From Spirosoma rhododendri (GTDB taxonomy: Bacteria; Bacteroidota; Bacteroidia; Cytophagales; Spirosomataceae): a stretch of 64,000 bases of DNA. Shown one piece after another: positions 1 to 10,151 of this stretch. The stretch lies in the NCBI RefSeq assembly GCF_012849055.1, contig NZ_CP051677.1, forward strand, positions 1,936,501 through 2,000,500, in the 5' to 3' direction. Within the stretch, counting starts at the first letter, position 1; each line of letters begins with the position of its first letter. The notes under the pieces are model-generated. The model did not search any database. It saw only the letters and a list, made by a program, of their open reading frames with translations, and was not told the DNA's origin. The translations under genes were made by a program, and so were the position numbers.

Positions 1-1222
1 AAACCGACCCGTTTTGGCCGGCACCTAGCCGGTTGTTGGACAACTGCCGAAGTTTCCCGCCTTTTTTTTCGAAGGGCTTGTACGTGTTGAACAGCATATT
101 GGCCGACTTCATGAGCAGGTTTGGGGAGATGATAAACTGGTTGCTCGTAATGTCATAACAAGTTATCTCACTGTTGATCATCGAGCCGGCCGCCGGGGTG
201 TTTGCGTTGCTGTCCAGCGCATGGTACACCACATAGCGGTTACTTCGCTCAGCTACTACGGGCAGGGTTATACGCAGTTTCAACCCCTTTACCGTGCAAT
301 TTGTCAGATCAACCAATTCCGTAGAGGGCGATGTTGCGTTCGATGAGGTTAAGTCGAGATCGTTCCCTTCAAATCCGGCATTCAGTACCCGCAAAACCCG
401 CGAGAATGATTCAATGTTGGCGTGTATCTTGAGGTTGGTTGTGTACTGCACGCACAGAATGGCGGTTTCGTTCGTGCCCGTATTGGCCGACAGACGGGAT
501 ATATAGCCCTGGAAGTTGAGGTTATTGACGCCTAGCAAAACCATGGCCGGCTGGCGTTTCTCGTACGTCTGCAAAGACGTGCCGTTGATGCTTGTGACAC
601 CCATCGACCCGGCATCGGTAGGCAATGTCTGGAAAGGGCTGATAACGGTGTAATTGGTACCTGAGGGACTCAGGTTCGTCACGTAGCTCATAATCAAGGG
701 TGTATTGGCGCGAACCAGGCATTCGTGGATGTAGAATTCTTCGCTACGTACGTTCAGAATGCCAATCGAACCGAATCCGCCATTGGCTGATGGCTGATCC
801 GTCATTTCAAAATAGCATTGCCGGATACCACAGTTCAAACCGCCGTTGCTGGTCAGGGCAAAAAGAACGCCCGTCGTCGACCGATTGCCCCGGTCCGACG
901 TAATGAACGTAAAACCCTCGCAGCCCGATATCGAAGAGCCGCTGAAGTCAAACATCACACCGCCGGTGTTGCCCAATATGATGGTGTTCAGGTATGAGCC
1001 GCCGTCGCCTTTTAACCAAAGGCCATTCGTGTTGGTCAGATTAATAGGCCCTCCAATGAAGTAATACCCGGCCGGGAAAAAGATGGTAACCCGGTACCTG
1101 ACAGCAGAGTTATTGGCCAGGGTAAGGTTCTTTGCATAATCCACCGCTCTCTGTATGGCAGCCCGGTCATCCGTAGAACCGTCTCCCGTAGCTCCAAACT
1201 GAGCGTCCTTTACGTTAATCAT
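1..1222 (-). CDS. Pectate-lyase-fold (Pectate_lyase_3-like) protein, partial
   Basis: The frame is open on the minus strand from an ATG at 1222 to the left edge, so about 407 codons are present and the C-terminus is missing. The N-terminus (VKDAQFGATGDGSTDDRAAI) is the classic entry of the Pectate_lyase_3 / tail-spike right-handed beta-helix family, and the rest is rich in Asn, Gly and Ser turns as expected of a parallel beta-helix. No signal peptide is visible. It starts 37 nt after the stop of the GH71/99-like gene and is probably in its operon, so it may act on or bind extracellular polysaccharide. Substrate and enzymatic activity cannot be told from sequence; a structural beta-helix is equally possible. 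Confidence 0.75.
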   Translation of the reverse strand, partial: MINVKDAQFGATGDGSTDDRAAIQRAVDYAKNLTLANNSAVRYRVTIFFPAGYYFIGGPINLTNTNGLWLKGDGGSYLNTIILGNTGGVMFDFSGSSISGCEGFTFITSDRGNRSTTGVLFALTSNGGLNCGIRQCYFEMTDQPSANGGFGSIGILNVRSEEFYIHECLVRANTPLIMSYVTNLSPSGTNYTVISPFQTLPTDAGSMGVTSINGTSLQTYEKRQPAMVLLGVNNLNFQGYISRLSANTGTNETAILCVQYTTNLKIHANIESFSRVLRVLNAGFEGNDLDLTSSNATSPSTELVDLTNCTVKGLKLRITLPVVAERSNRYVVYHALDSNANTPAAGSMINSEITCYDITSNQFIISPNLLMKSANMLFNTYKPFEKKGGKLRQLSNNRLGAGQNGSV

Positions 1223-1259
1223 CGCTTACTGGTTTGTCGTATTTACGTTCTAAGTGTTA

Positions 1260-3077
1260 TCAACCCGAATACCGGTACTGGAAACGTCGGTCTGGCGCAC
1301 TATCACCATGCAAAAAGAATTCCGTTATGTCATTCAAGCGCTGAATATTGTCGGCCCAATGAAAATCAATGCGAAGCGTTTTGCCTGTTTGCTTCACCAC
1401 CGATTTCGGCAGGCCGATTTCTAGTTCATTAGCCGCATAGCGTAAGTTAGCTACTCCCACTTTACTCCACGACTTTCCATTCCAGCGACTGACCGACGTC
1501 GCATTACCATTTACCTGCTGGTTCAATAGCAAATCATAGCCAGACCAGCCAGTTTTGTCCGATTGATCTATGTCTATGAAAAGGAGCATCCAGTTTTTGC
1601 CCATTGACGATGTTAGCTTTTGACTGGTCCTAGCGTAGAAATAAATGTTCTTGGCATCATGAGTTACTTTGGTGCCTACAATATCGTTGCGCCCGGTAGT
1701 ATTGATATACCTGAGTTTATTGTCAGCCCCAGGCCAGTTTCGATGCATTGTATCGCCAACCGGATCAACGAAGTAAGGGGTTACAGTTTGCCATTCGTCA
1801 AACTTACCATCGATGATAATTGTGCGAGGGGGGCTGACCGGACTGGGAGCAGGTAGGCCTTTGAATCGGCGGATGTTGGCCACAAGCTGGTAGTAGTAGT
1901 TGTCGGAATAGCCGCCCTTCATCGGATCAATGTCGCGGTTATACTCCTCGTTATACAGGTCGATAAAGAAAGTCTGTCCCTGCTTGAGCGGTCTTCCCAG
2001 AAAGTTGGCCGCCTTTGTACGGGCAGATGGGCTGACCTTGTTTATATGCCTTTGAGCAACCCATTCGTTCCAGCCTGTGACAAAAACCACTTCGGGGTCA
2101 ACCTGAAGTGCTCTCTGCCATTGTTCATTGAAATATGTTCCCTGTCTGGTTTGCTGAGTAACTCCGAATCGGGCTGTTGGCTCCGTCTTGCCTTTCCGAA
2201 AGCTCTTGCCGATGTTGTTGTCGTAAGGGTGGCTGGCAACCGCCACCGGTATTTCCTCCGGAATCGAGGGATTTTTATCCCACCCATAATTTTGGGGTGT
2301 CCGGTCAAGCCACTGCCAGTGATGAGGTTCGTTCCGGGCATTGGTCCAGGCCCAGCTATAGCGCCACGTAAAGAAGTTGCGGATACTGGCGTCGGTCATT
2401 TCTCCCTCCTTACCTAATATGAGCGGTTTACCCTGCCAGCGGAACCACAGTTCCGAGTATAGATTTTTTGAATAAAACTCATTGTACAAGACTGCAACTG
2501 TATTGGGGCTCCGCGTATACGTTACGAAACAGATGTAGGGAGTGGGTATTCCCTGATGACGCATTTCTGATGATATTGAACACAGTTTATGAATTACTGG
2601 CGTATACGTATCCCCATTAGTTACGTCCAGAAAAAGGATATCGACACCTGCGATGGTCAACAATTGAAGGTTTCGACGTATAACCCAGGGGTCATCTGAC
2701 TTGAAATAGCCTACTTCTGGTTCGCCCCACCAATGCCAGGCGTTTTCCGGACCATACTGTGGGGCACTCGCGTTTTTCCGCAGTAGTGATGATATATCGT
2801 ACACCGCTTTATCGCCGTATTGTCCCTGAAGCAGAAAATAAAAAATTCCGACGTATTTGTTGGGCCGGAATGGGCCGGTTGAAGCCCTAGTGAGGAGAGA
2901 TCGTCCGGCACCATCGGTCGCCACCCAATCAGCACTAATAGGAGGGAGTATCGGTGATCCGGTGGGTAATAGCGTAGATTTAGAATTCGTTGACGTATCC
3001 GCAGGAAGCAACGTCGGCATAGCCAGAGCAAGATTAACCAAGAGAACTACGACCGTGAATAGTTTGGTTATTGACAT
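1260..3077 (-). CDS. Secreted glycoside hydrolase family 71/99-like protein with C-terminal carbohydrate-binding-like domain
   Basis: The protein is about 605 residues from the chosen ATG at 3077, which gives a clean signal peptide (MSITKLFTVVVLLVNLALA). The frame is open further up to 3245, but only with a TTG start and an unlikely extra segment. The central region has the motifs HWWGEPEVGYF, DDPWVIRRNLQLL, GVDILFLDVTNG and ELWFRWQGKPLIL, typical of the GH71/99-like TIM-barrel proteins of Bacteroidota. The last 170 or so residues (DGKFDEWQTV, then LLFIDIDQSDKTGWSGYD) look like a CBM9/DOMON-type beta-sandwich. It is probably exported and acts on glycans. It is transcribed with the beta-helix gene that follows 37 nt downstream and divergently from the adhesin at 3297. 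Confidence 0.7.
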   Translation of the reverse strand: MSITKLFTVVVLLVNLALAMPTLLPADTSTNSKSTLLPTGSPILPPISADWVATDGAGRSLLTRASTGPFRPNKYVGIFYFLLQGQYGDKAVYDISSLLRKNASAPQYGPENAWHWWGEPEVGYFKSDDPWVIRRNLQLLTIAGVDILFLDVTNGDTYTPVIHKLCSISSEMRHQGIPTPYICFVTYTRSPNTVAVLYNEFYSKNLYSELWFRWQGKPLILGKEGEMTDASIRNFFTWRYSWAWTNARNEPHHWQWLDRTPQNYGWDKNPSIPEEIPVAVASHPYDNNIGKSFRKGKTEPTARFGVTQQTRQGTYFNEQWQRALQVDPEVVFVTGWNEWVAQRHINKVSPSARTKAANFLGRPLKQGQTFFIDLYNEEYNRDIDPMKGGYSDNYYYQLVANIRRFKGLPAPSPVSPPRTIIIDGKFDEWQTVTPYFVDPVGDTMHRNWPGADNKLRYINTTGRNDIVGTKVTHDAKNIYFYARTSQKLTSSMGKNWMLLFIDIDQSDKTGWSGYDLLLNQQVNGNATSVSRWNGKSWSKVGVANLRYAANELEIGLPKSVVKQTGKTLRIDFHWADNIQRLNDITEFFLHGDSAPDRRFQYRYSG

Positions 3078-3271
3078 ATAAAGAGTTAACGGCTTTGCCT
3101 TAAATGGTGTTTTTATGGAATTTAACTTTGAGGTTAATTTAGGATCTGCATATGTAGATGTAAGAATTGTTATACCAATAAATAGCGGGTAAATCGCATT
3201 TCGAAGCTTAGATTGGCATGAACTGTGCGTAATTAATTGATACAAATTAAGTTTAGTCAGCAGTTTTGAAA

Positions 3272-3279
3272 TACTTTTG
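3272..3279 (+). promoter_or_regulatory. Bacteroidota -7 box (TACTTTTG)
   Basis: A perfect TAnnTTTG box lies 18 nt before the ATG at 3297. The -33 region is weak (GTTTAG instead of TTTG). It would give a very short leader for the adhesin gene. Confidence 0.5.
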
Positions 3280-3296
3280 ATAGATAAAATCTCATT

Positions 3297-4984
3297 ATGA
3301 ACCGACTGTTACTTACAATCACGGCAAGTCTGGTTGGCAGCTACGTTGCCGCTCAGACAAATTATGTATCAACGGCTCCTGCCGCATCCAGTCCGGGCTC
3401 CGACAACACGCTGGTAGGTGTTGGGGCTGGTAATCTGAACATGAGTGGAGCCAGTAATTTGTTCATAGGCCGTGGAACAGGCATCCAAAATATGGCCGGA
3501 ACACAAAACTCCTTTCTGGGCGCATTAGCTGGTAATCAAAATACGTCTGGTCAGAACAATGTATTCCTGGGCTACAGATCAGGATTTAACAACACAACAG
3601 GTAATAATAACCTCTTTTTAGGAACCGGTTCGGGGCTTAACAACCAGGTAGGATATAATAATACGTTCGGGGCTACAACTCCGGCTACTTTAATACTCGT
3701 GGTAATTACAATGCATTTTTCGGTAGCGGTTCTGGTTACGCTAATACTGAAGGAAGTAATAATACGTTCATGGGTGCGGATGCTGGCAGTGCAAACACGA
3801 GCGGAGTCAACAACACGTATATAGGTTCGTTGGCTGGTTCTGCTGGTAACACGGCGGCTCAGAATACATTCATCGGAGCTAGTTCTGGTTCAACAAACAC
3901 CGGAGCGGCAAATACCTTTATTGGTTATCAGGCTGGTCAGAATAACCAAGGAGGAGGATATAATGTATTCATCGGCTCATCAGCTGGTGGTAACAACACG
4001 TCAGGGATTGGAAATCTTTTCGTAGGTCAACAGTCTGGGCTGGGAAATACTACTGGAAGTTACAATCTGTTCATGGGAAACAGTAGTGGAAGTTCTACAG
4101 TAGGTGGCTCAGGAAACACCGCTATCGGCGACGGATCCTTATTGAGAAACTCTGCCGGCGTACGTAACACGGCTATCGGACAATATGCGGGTGTGGAAAG
4201 CAGAAGCGATGAGAATGTGTTTATTGGCTTTGCCGCAGACGTTACCCCATCTACGCCTAATCTTACCAATGCAACTGCTATAGGAGCCCGTGCCCGGGTA
4301 AGTCAAAGCAATAGCATTGTGTTAGGAGCAAATGCTAATGTTGGTATCGGTACATCGGCTCCCGCTAATAAACTCGAAATTACTCAGGGTACAGCTGGCA
4401 ACAGCGGCTTACGGTTCACTAATCTGACCTCTTCTGCATCGGCAGCAGTCGTGAATCAGACAAAATTTTTGACTGTCAATGCGCAGGGCGATGTAATCTT
4501 GGGTAGTTTGAATGGATCAGCTCGCCTAGGGGCTGAAGAAACGGCTGGAAGCTGGGCAGTTACTGGCGACAACATAGCCAACACAAATGCCGGTGGGGTG
4601 GTCATTGGGCCCGGGGTAAGCAAAACGCCTGTAGGATACCGCTTATTTGTCGCAGACGGCATTCTGACCGAAAAAGTAAAAGTTGCTGTGAAAAGCACCA
4701 ACGATTGGTCTGACCGGGTATTCGAATCAGGGTATCATCTGCGTAATCTCAACGAAGTGGAGATGTTCATTAACCGGGAGAAGCACCTGCCGGGCGTTCC
4801 TTCAGCAGTAGAGGTGGTGAAAGAAGGAGTTGATGTAGGGCAGATGCAGGCTAAGTTGCTGGAGAAGGTCGAGGAACTGACGCTCTACGTAATTGACCTC
4901 AAAAAAGAAAACGATGTGCTGAAAAAGAAAAGCAAGGAGTTAGAGCGTCGGATTGGTAAAGTACAGGCTGCTAAACGGAAATAA
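3297..4984 (+). CDS. Beta-roll repeat surface protein with coiled-coil tail (frameshifted)
   Basis: A signal peptide (MNRLLLTITASLVGSYVAAQ) is followed by more than a dozen repeats of about 18 residues with the pattern N-x-F-I-G-x-x-A-G-x-x-N-x-x-G, resembling YadA/Hep_Hag left-handed beta-rolls. Then come VGIGTSAPANKLEI, a conserved Bacteroidota tail module (DWSDRVFESGYHLRNL, INREKHLPGVPSAVEVV) and a C-terminal coiled coil (LLEKVEELTLYVIDLKKEN). The frame breaks at the G-run 3669-3672: the first frame runs into non-repeat residues, while the frame starting at 3671 continues the repeat exactly. Adding one G restores a single protein of about 562 residues. It is likely a trimeric adhesin or fibre-like surface protein. 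The break may be a sequencing error or slipped-strand phase variation. Confidence 0.75.
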
Positions 4985-4985
4985 C

Positions 4986-5518
4986 ATGCGCGTACTTCTA
5001 ACTATTATCGGATGCTGTCTTGTCTTGGCTACGTATGGCCAAGCTGCTAAACAGTCTCTGCGTATCCAGCTTGAATACAAAGGGGAGGGGATTTTTTAGA
5101 GGAAGCCATTGAAAGCGTTGAAACTACGAGTTTGATCAGTAAATCGGCTAACGTGGAATACCGGGCTGGCAAGACGGTTCAACTGCTTCCTGGTTTTGAG
5201 GCTAAGTCAGGAAGCGTGTTTCTTGCTACTGTTCGTCCTGTTTTCTCCGAAGGTGAAAAAACGTTGCATTTGTCGGCTTTTCCCAACCCGTTCGAGCACG
5301 TAACGACAATAGAATATTATCTCCCAGCAGAGGGGAAAGTTGATTTGTGGATCTTAAATGCTCAAGGAGTAAGAGTCCGCCAGTTAATTAAAGAACAGAG
5401 TCAGGCTGCGGGGATGCACAGAGTAGAATGGAACGCAGAAGATGCTGTGCCAGGCGTTTATTTGCCTGTTGTCGAAAGTAATCAGCAGCGAATGACTACC
5501 AAGCTAGTAAAGAAGTGA
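4986..5518 (+). CDS. Secreted protein with 3-coathanger stack motif and type IX secretion C-terminal domain (frameshifted)
   Basis: An ATG 1 nt after the adhesin stop opens a signal peptide (MRVLLTIIGCCLVLATYGQA) but the frame stops at 5097-5099. The downstream frame resumes as LEEAIESVETTSLISKS and carries a 3-coathanger stack motif (VEYRAGKTVQLLPGFEAKSG) and a Por-type sorting domain (SAFPNPFEHVTTIEYYL to the C-terminal TTKLVKK). Adding one T to the T6 run at 5092-5097 joins the two parts into about 177 residues. The protein should be exported by the Sec system and then the type IX system and anchored or released at the surface. It is coupled to the adhesin gene and probably functions with it. 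Confidence 0.75.
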
Positions 5519-5538
5519 GAAGTTAGTATCATATGTTG

Positions 5539-5571
5539 AAAAAGCCTGTATTCACAATGCAGGCTTTTTTT
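5539..5571 (+). terminator. Rho-independent terminator
   Basis: The stem AAAAAGCCTG / CAGGCTTTTT with a loop of about 11 nt is followed by a T-run, 20 nt after the stop of the sorting-domain protein gene. Confidence 0.85.
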
Positions 5572-5773
5572 ATTTACATGCACACGTATCTCTGTCTATA
5601 CTAAGCCATTGGATAGAATAAAGACCATGCTTTTCTATTATCATTGTACTTTGTAGTGCTATACGGTCCTTTATGCAGGATAATTTTAAGATTATGAAGA
5701 ACTCTTGGTATAACTAATGTACGCAGAGTTCGATAGCTGTTACTCGACGTTAAGTTGAATAAGCGAATAGATC

Positions 5774-7153
5774 ATGCGACATCGATATTCTGTACTGTTT
5801 TTTCCACTCCATGTCATCATAGACTTTATTAGTCTAAACGTAGGCTTTGTAGGCGGGTATTGGATCAAGTTTGGGAATATTGAACCGGTAAGCCGGTTCC
5901 CTTATGAGTCGCTCTGGATTGCCTTTAATCTGGTTTGGCTGGTTGAGATCGTTGTTTTTAAACCGTATATATTCCCACGCCAACTTTTCAAGCTGGATCA
6001 TTTACTGAAAAAGCTGGTATTATTGGTGGGCATTCATATGGCTGTTATTGCCATTTTCTGGGTAGCGGTTAAAGGCTTCTATTACTCGCGGGAACACCTT
6101 CTCATCACCTACGTCTTATTCATCACGCTGGCCTCACTGTTCCGGTTGGGCGGGCTACTCTTTCTGCGGGAATACCGAACCCGCGGGTACAATAATCGTC
6201 GATACGCTATTGCAGGCTACGGAAAGCTGGCCACTACAATTCGTGGCTTCTACGACGCCCACCCAGAAATGGGGTTTCACTTCTGTGGCTACTTCGATGA
6301 ACCAACGGCCGAAAACCAAGCTCACCTGACGGCCTCGTATGCCGAATTGCAACACCATATTCAGCGCAACGAGATCGACTGCGTATACTGTTGTATGCCC
6401 TACGTGGATAACGAACAGCTACGGGCGATCGTAGATTCGGCTGAGCCAGCCAACTACCAGGTCAAGTTACTAATTGATTTTCGGGGGTTCCTGGCTAAAG
6501 GAACGTCGATGGAATATCACGACTTCCTGCCTGTAATCAATGTTTCGTCCCAGATGCTGCTCGACTTTAGGATCAATGTCCTGAAGCGGGCGTTTGATGT
6601 GGCTTTCTCTACACTGGCTTTAGGATTTGGCTCACCACTGTTGTTGTTTGTGGCGGCTATGACGAGAGCGACGTCGAAGGGCCCCGTGTTGTATGCGCAG
6701 GAGCGAATTGGTCGGGGAGGGAAACCATTCACGATCTATAAGTTTCGGAGTATGTATATCAACTCCGAAAGTGCTGGCCCTTTGTTGTCAGCAGGTACGG
6801 GCGATAACCGGATTACACCCTGGGGTCGGTTTATGCGGCAGACACGACTCGATGAGTTACCGCAGTTTTACAACGTGCTTAAAGGCGATATGTCGGTTGT
6901 CGGGCCTCGGCCTGAACGGCAATTTTTTATCGATCAAATCGTTGAAGTAGCACCGGAATACAAAGATCTGTTCAATGTGAAACCGGGAATTACCTCAATC
7001 GGGCAGGTTAAATTCGGGTATGCTGCCAGTATTGAGGAGATGGTGGAGCGGCTCCGATACGACCTGCTTTATCCCAAGCGTCGGTCTTTTCTTTACGATA
7101 TGTGGATTATCGTGCTTACTGTACGGGTGATGGTACAGGGGCGTGGTAAATAA
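5774..7153 (+). CDS. Undecaprenyl-phosphate glucose phosphotransferase (WcaJ/PssY-type)
   Basis: This 459-residue integral membrane protein should start exopolysaccharide or capsule repeat units by moving a hexose-1-phosphate from a UDP-sugar to undecaprenyl phosphate on the inner membrane. It has four N-terminal hydrophobic segments (residues 10-125), a CoA-binding/Rossmann-like middle (RRYAIAGYGKLATTIRGFYD), one further membrane hairpin near residue 280, and the C-terminal bacterial sugar transferase domain with YAQERIGRGGKPFTIYKFRS, RQTRLDELPQFYNVL and GDMSVVGPRPE. Length and order match the family. It is followed 36 nt later by the Wzi-like gene, so the two probably form a polysaccharide unit. 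Confidence 0.92.
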   Translation: MRHRYSVLFFPLHVIIDFISLNVGFVGGYWIKFGNIEPVSRFPYESLWIAFNLVWLVEIVVFKPYIFPRQLFKLDHLLKKLVLLVGIHMAVIAIFWVAVKGFYYSREHLLITYVLFITLASLFRLGGLLFLREYRTRGYNNRRYAIAGYGKLATTIRGFYDAHPEMGFHFCGYFDEPTAENQAHLTASYAELQHHIQRNEIDCVYCCMPYVDNEQLRAIVDSAEPANYQVKLLIDFRGFLAKGTSMEYHDFLPVINVSSQMLLDFRINVLKRAFDVAFSTLALGFGSPLLLFVAAMTRATSKGPVLYAQERIGRGGKPFTIYKFRSMYINSESAGPLLSAGTGDNRITPWGRFMRQTRLDELPQFYNVLKGDMSVVGPRPERQFFIDQIVEVAPEYKDLFNVKPGITSIGQVKFGYAASIEEMVERLRYDLLYPKRRSFLYDMWIIVLTVRVMVQGRGK

Positions 7154-7189
7154 CAGGTATTGAAAACGTAGGCTGACTCTCTCCCTGTT

Positions 7190-8727
7190 ATGTACGTATT
7201 ACGTTCCGTTTCCCTGGTAATACTGGTCAGCTGCTTGTGTCTGGTGAGCGCCATGGGACAATCAGCCGTACGCGATAGCCGTTATCTGGTAGAAGTTGGC
7301 ACGCTTAGCGCTTCGGCCCAAACACCATTTTGGCTGAGGGCCAATCGATACGGTGTCGTGCCGCTGAAATCGCCATACGGGTGGGTGAATACAGGCATGT
7401 GGTCTGACTATCGGCCGGCTGACAGTTTGGGAAAACGACCTAAGGCTGACTGGGGCTATGGTGTCAATGCTGTGGTCAATGCCGGAGCAACTACGCAGGT
7501 GCTACTGCCTGAAGCGTACGTAAAAGGCAGGCTGGGTGCTCTTGAATTATACGTAGGCCGTCGGCGTGAAATTAACGGGCTGGTCGACACGTTGCTGACT
7601 ACCGGTGCCTATTCGTGGTCGGGGAATGCACTGCCCATTCCTAAGATCCAATTATCTCTCCCTACCTACACGCCTATTCCTTTTACAAAGGGTATTATCT
7701 CCGTTCTTGGGGCATATTCACACGGCTGGTTCGAAAATAGTGACCGATACATAAAAGGATCATACCTGCACCAGACTTACCTGTACGGCCGCCTGGGAAA
7801 ACCCACCTGGCGGTTTCGGTTATATGGCGGTTTTACCCATCAGGTGATCTGGGCGGGACATGCCGACCCACCTGGAATCATTCCGCCTTATTTGTCAGAT
7901 AATGGCAAGCTGCCATCAGCGTTCAAGTACTACCCGGCGGTGGTAATCGGCGAACGAGGCTTATTCAGCGCCGATGATCCGGATGTGACCAGCTTTGAGG
8001 CAAACCGGATTGGTAATCATTTGGGATCGGTTGACTTTGCCGCCGACGTAAATATTGCCCACTGGAACCTGTTCATGTACCGGCAGTTTATGTACGACGA
8101 CGGGTCGCTGTTTTATCTGACAAACATTCAGGACGGCCTGAACGGAATTCGATTGAAAAATCAAAAGACGCCAGATGGCGAAACGTTTTTTCTCAGACAG
8201 CTGACGTTGGAATATCTTTACACAGGAAGTCAGGGAGGAAACGAATTTGTGATCGATGATCCGTTACGGCGTGGTAACGACGACTACTTTAACCACGCTC
8301 AGTTCATCGACGGCTGGACTTACTTTGGACGCACGATTGGAAATCCATTCCTGACCCCAACGCTGGAAACGAACCCCAACTTACCTCATCGGCCGGGTAT
8401 TACGAACAATCGCGTCAGCGCCGGTCATTTTGGTTTGAGTGCATTGCTGTTTGGTTCTGTCGATGTCATCGCTAAACTATCGTACAGTGTTAACGCGGGC
8501 ACGTATCCAGCCCCATTTCTCAACAAACCCCGGCAGTTTTCAGGCTTCTTATCGGCGAATATACCGGTGAACGTATTTGGGGGACGACGCTGAGTGCAGC
8601 GGTAGCCGTAGATGCTGGGGGGGTGATACCAAACAGCGTAGGCGGATCGATCAGTCTACGAAAAACGGGCTTTCTCGGGAAACGATCAGCTGATTACACG
8701 AAATCGACCCCCTTTCGGTTACCTTAA
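7190..8727 (+). CDS. Capsule assembly Wzi-like outer-membrane beta-barrel protein (frameshifted)
   Basis: After a signal peptide (MYVLRSVSLVILVSCLCLVSAMGQ) the protein shows the Wzi family opening (YLVEVGTLSASAQTPFWLRA) and alternating beta-strand patterns of an outer-membrane barrel that binds or organises surface polysaccharide. The long frame stops at 8593, but one extra G in the run 8579-8583 restores VFGGTTLSAAVAVDAGGVIP and continues to a stop at 8725-8727, giving about 512 residues with a proper barrel end. It lies 36 nt after the glycosyl-1-phosphate transferase and likely works with it. Frameshift is probably a homopolymer miscall. Confidence 0.8.
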
Positions 8728-8836
8728 AAAGCCTGCTGATTGACAGAAGAAAAAATGTTTGTCGATAGAGCAGGATTAGATACGCAGTCCGTTCTACTTT
8801 TACGGCATCAGTCGAATCGAATTAGTGGGAATCAGT

Positions 8837-10087
8837 ATGGTGCAGACGCGTGGTTTGTGGAGTTGGGTAGTAAGTCTAGTAGTTGCCGGGCTGGTTGGAG
8901 CCTGCGGATCGAATACAGAAAAGCAGATAGCTAAGTCGGCTAATAATCTACGCAGCTGCGCCGACGAACAAAAGCTAAGTATGGCTCAACAGCAGGCGGT
9001 GCGTAAACAGATCAACGCCGATCAGAAATCAGAAGAAATAGAAGCCATTATTCGGCAGAAGGTACGCGAAGGGTTCAACGGCAATGTGCTGGTTGCGCAG
9101 AAAGGTATCGTACTTTATAAGAACTGCTTTGGGCTAGGGCACTTTGAGCGAGGGCAGCGCGATACGTTGGTCGATGACTCTAAATTTCAGCTGGCGTCGC
9201 TGTCTAAAACATTTACCGCCGTTGGGACGCTCAAACTTATCGAGATGGGTAAGCTAAGTCTCGATGATTCCATTCAGAAGTTTTACCCCGATTTTCCGTA
9301 CCACGGTATCTCCGTTCGCGAACTGCTGAGTCACCGCAGTGGGTTGCCCAATTACGCGTACTCGTTTGACGACAGTATGAAGGTCAACTTCTACAAGCGG
9401 GAGAAGCCGTACCCGACCAACGCAATGATTATGCACTGGTTTGCGACGGTGAAGCCAACACCACAGCGCTACAATATTCCGGGTCGGGGATTTAGTTACA
9501 GCAACACCAATTACATGGTGCTGGCGTCGATCATCGAAAAGGTCACGAAGCAGAGTTACGAGTCATATATCAACAAAACGATTCTGGAGCCGCTGGGAAT
9601 GCGCGAAACGTTCGTCGCAACCAGTCGTAACGAAGCGTTTAACCGCCACAAGACAGCGGGTTATCAGTGGAATCGGCGCATCCCGAAGGACTATTACGAT
9701 GATGTTGTTGGGGACAAAGGCATCTACTCAACCATTGGTGATCTGTTTCGCTGGTACCGGGCGTTGAACGGTAACTGTATTCTGCAAAAGAAGACCATGG
9801 CCGAAGCCTTTATCCCCCGGAGCTTCGAGCGGAAAAGCACCAAAAACTACGGCTACGGTTTCCGCATGATGCTCGACGCCAACGATCAGCCCGAATTTAT
9901 TTACCACTCTGGCTGGTGGAAAGGATATAACACCATGTTCTGGTTTAGCCCGAAAGATGAGTACGTTATCATCATGCTGGGCAACAAGTACAACAAGACG
10001 GTGTACCGCGTCAAGGAGCTGATCGAGGTGTTGCACGGTAAAGAAGCTGTACCGTCAGTGAACCAGGACGCCGAAGTTGAAATATGA
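8837..10087 (+). CDS. Serine hydrolase of the class C beta-lactamase / PBP4* family, lipoprotein
   Basis: From the ATG at 8837 the protein has a lipoprotein signal ending in LVGAC (Cys23), so it is anchored to a membrane in the periplasm or at the surface; a GTG at 8825 is a less likely start. The active-site motifs are all present: SLSK (Ser121, Lys124), YSN near residue 220 and HSGWWKG for the third box. The fold is that of penicillin-recognising hydrolases (beta-lactamases, D-aminopeptidases, esterases), but family membership does not fix the substrate. It stands alone 109 nt after the Wzi-like gene. Length (416) is normal for the family. Confidence 0.85.
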   Translation: MVQTRGLWSWVVSLVVAGLVGACGSNTEKQIAKSANNLRSCADEQKLSMAQQQAVRKQINADQKSEEIEAIIRQKVREGFNGNVLVAQKGIVLYKNCFGLGHFERGQRDTLVDDSKFQLASLSKTFTAVGTLKLIEMGKLSLDDSIQKFYPDFPYHGISVRELLSHRSGLPNYAYSFDDSMKVNFYKREKPYPTNAMIMHWFATVKPTPQRYNIPGRGFSYSNTNYMVLASIIEKVTKQSYESYINKTILEPLGMRETFVATSRNEAFNRHKTAGYQWNRRIPKDYYDDVVGDKGIYSTIGDLFRWYRALNGNCILQKKTMAEAFIPRSFERKSTKNYGYGFRMMLDANDQPEFIYHSGWWKGYNTMFWFSPKDEYVIIMLGNKYNKTVYRVKELIEVLHGKEAVPSVNQDAEVEI

Positions 10088-10151
10088 GTAGAGCGGCTGG
10101 ATGGCGTCGCTTTTTGTGCCGTTTAAACACTAACTCTTTGTGTACCGGCTC

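Noticed and set aside
3669..3672. Programmed ribosomal frameshifting in the adhesin
   Set aside because: No slippery heptamer with downstream structure was seen, and six other unrelated genes show the same homopolymer pattern.
7729..7740. GGTTCGAAA motif resembling a tRNA T-loop
   Set aside because: Lies inside the Wzi-like coding frame and no cloverleaf can be drawn around it.
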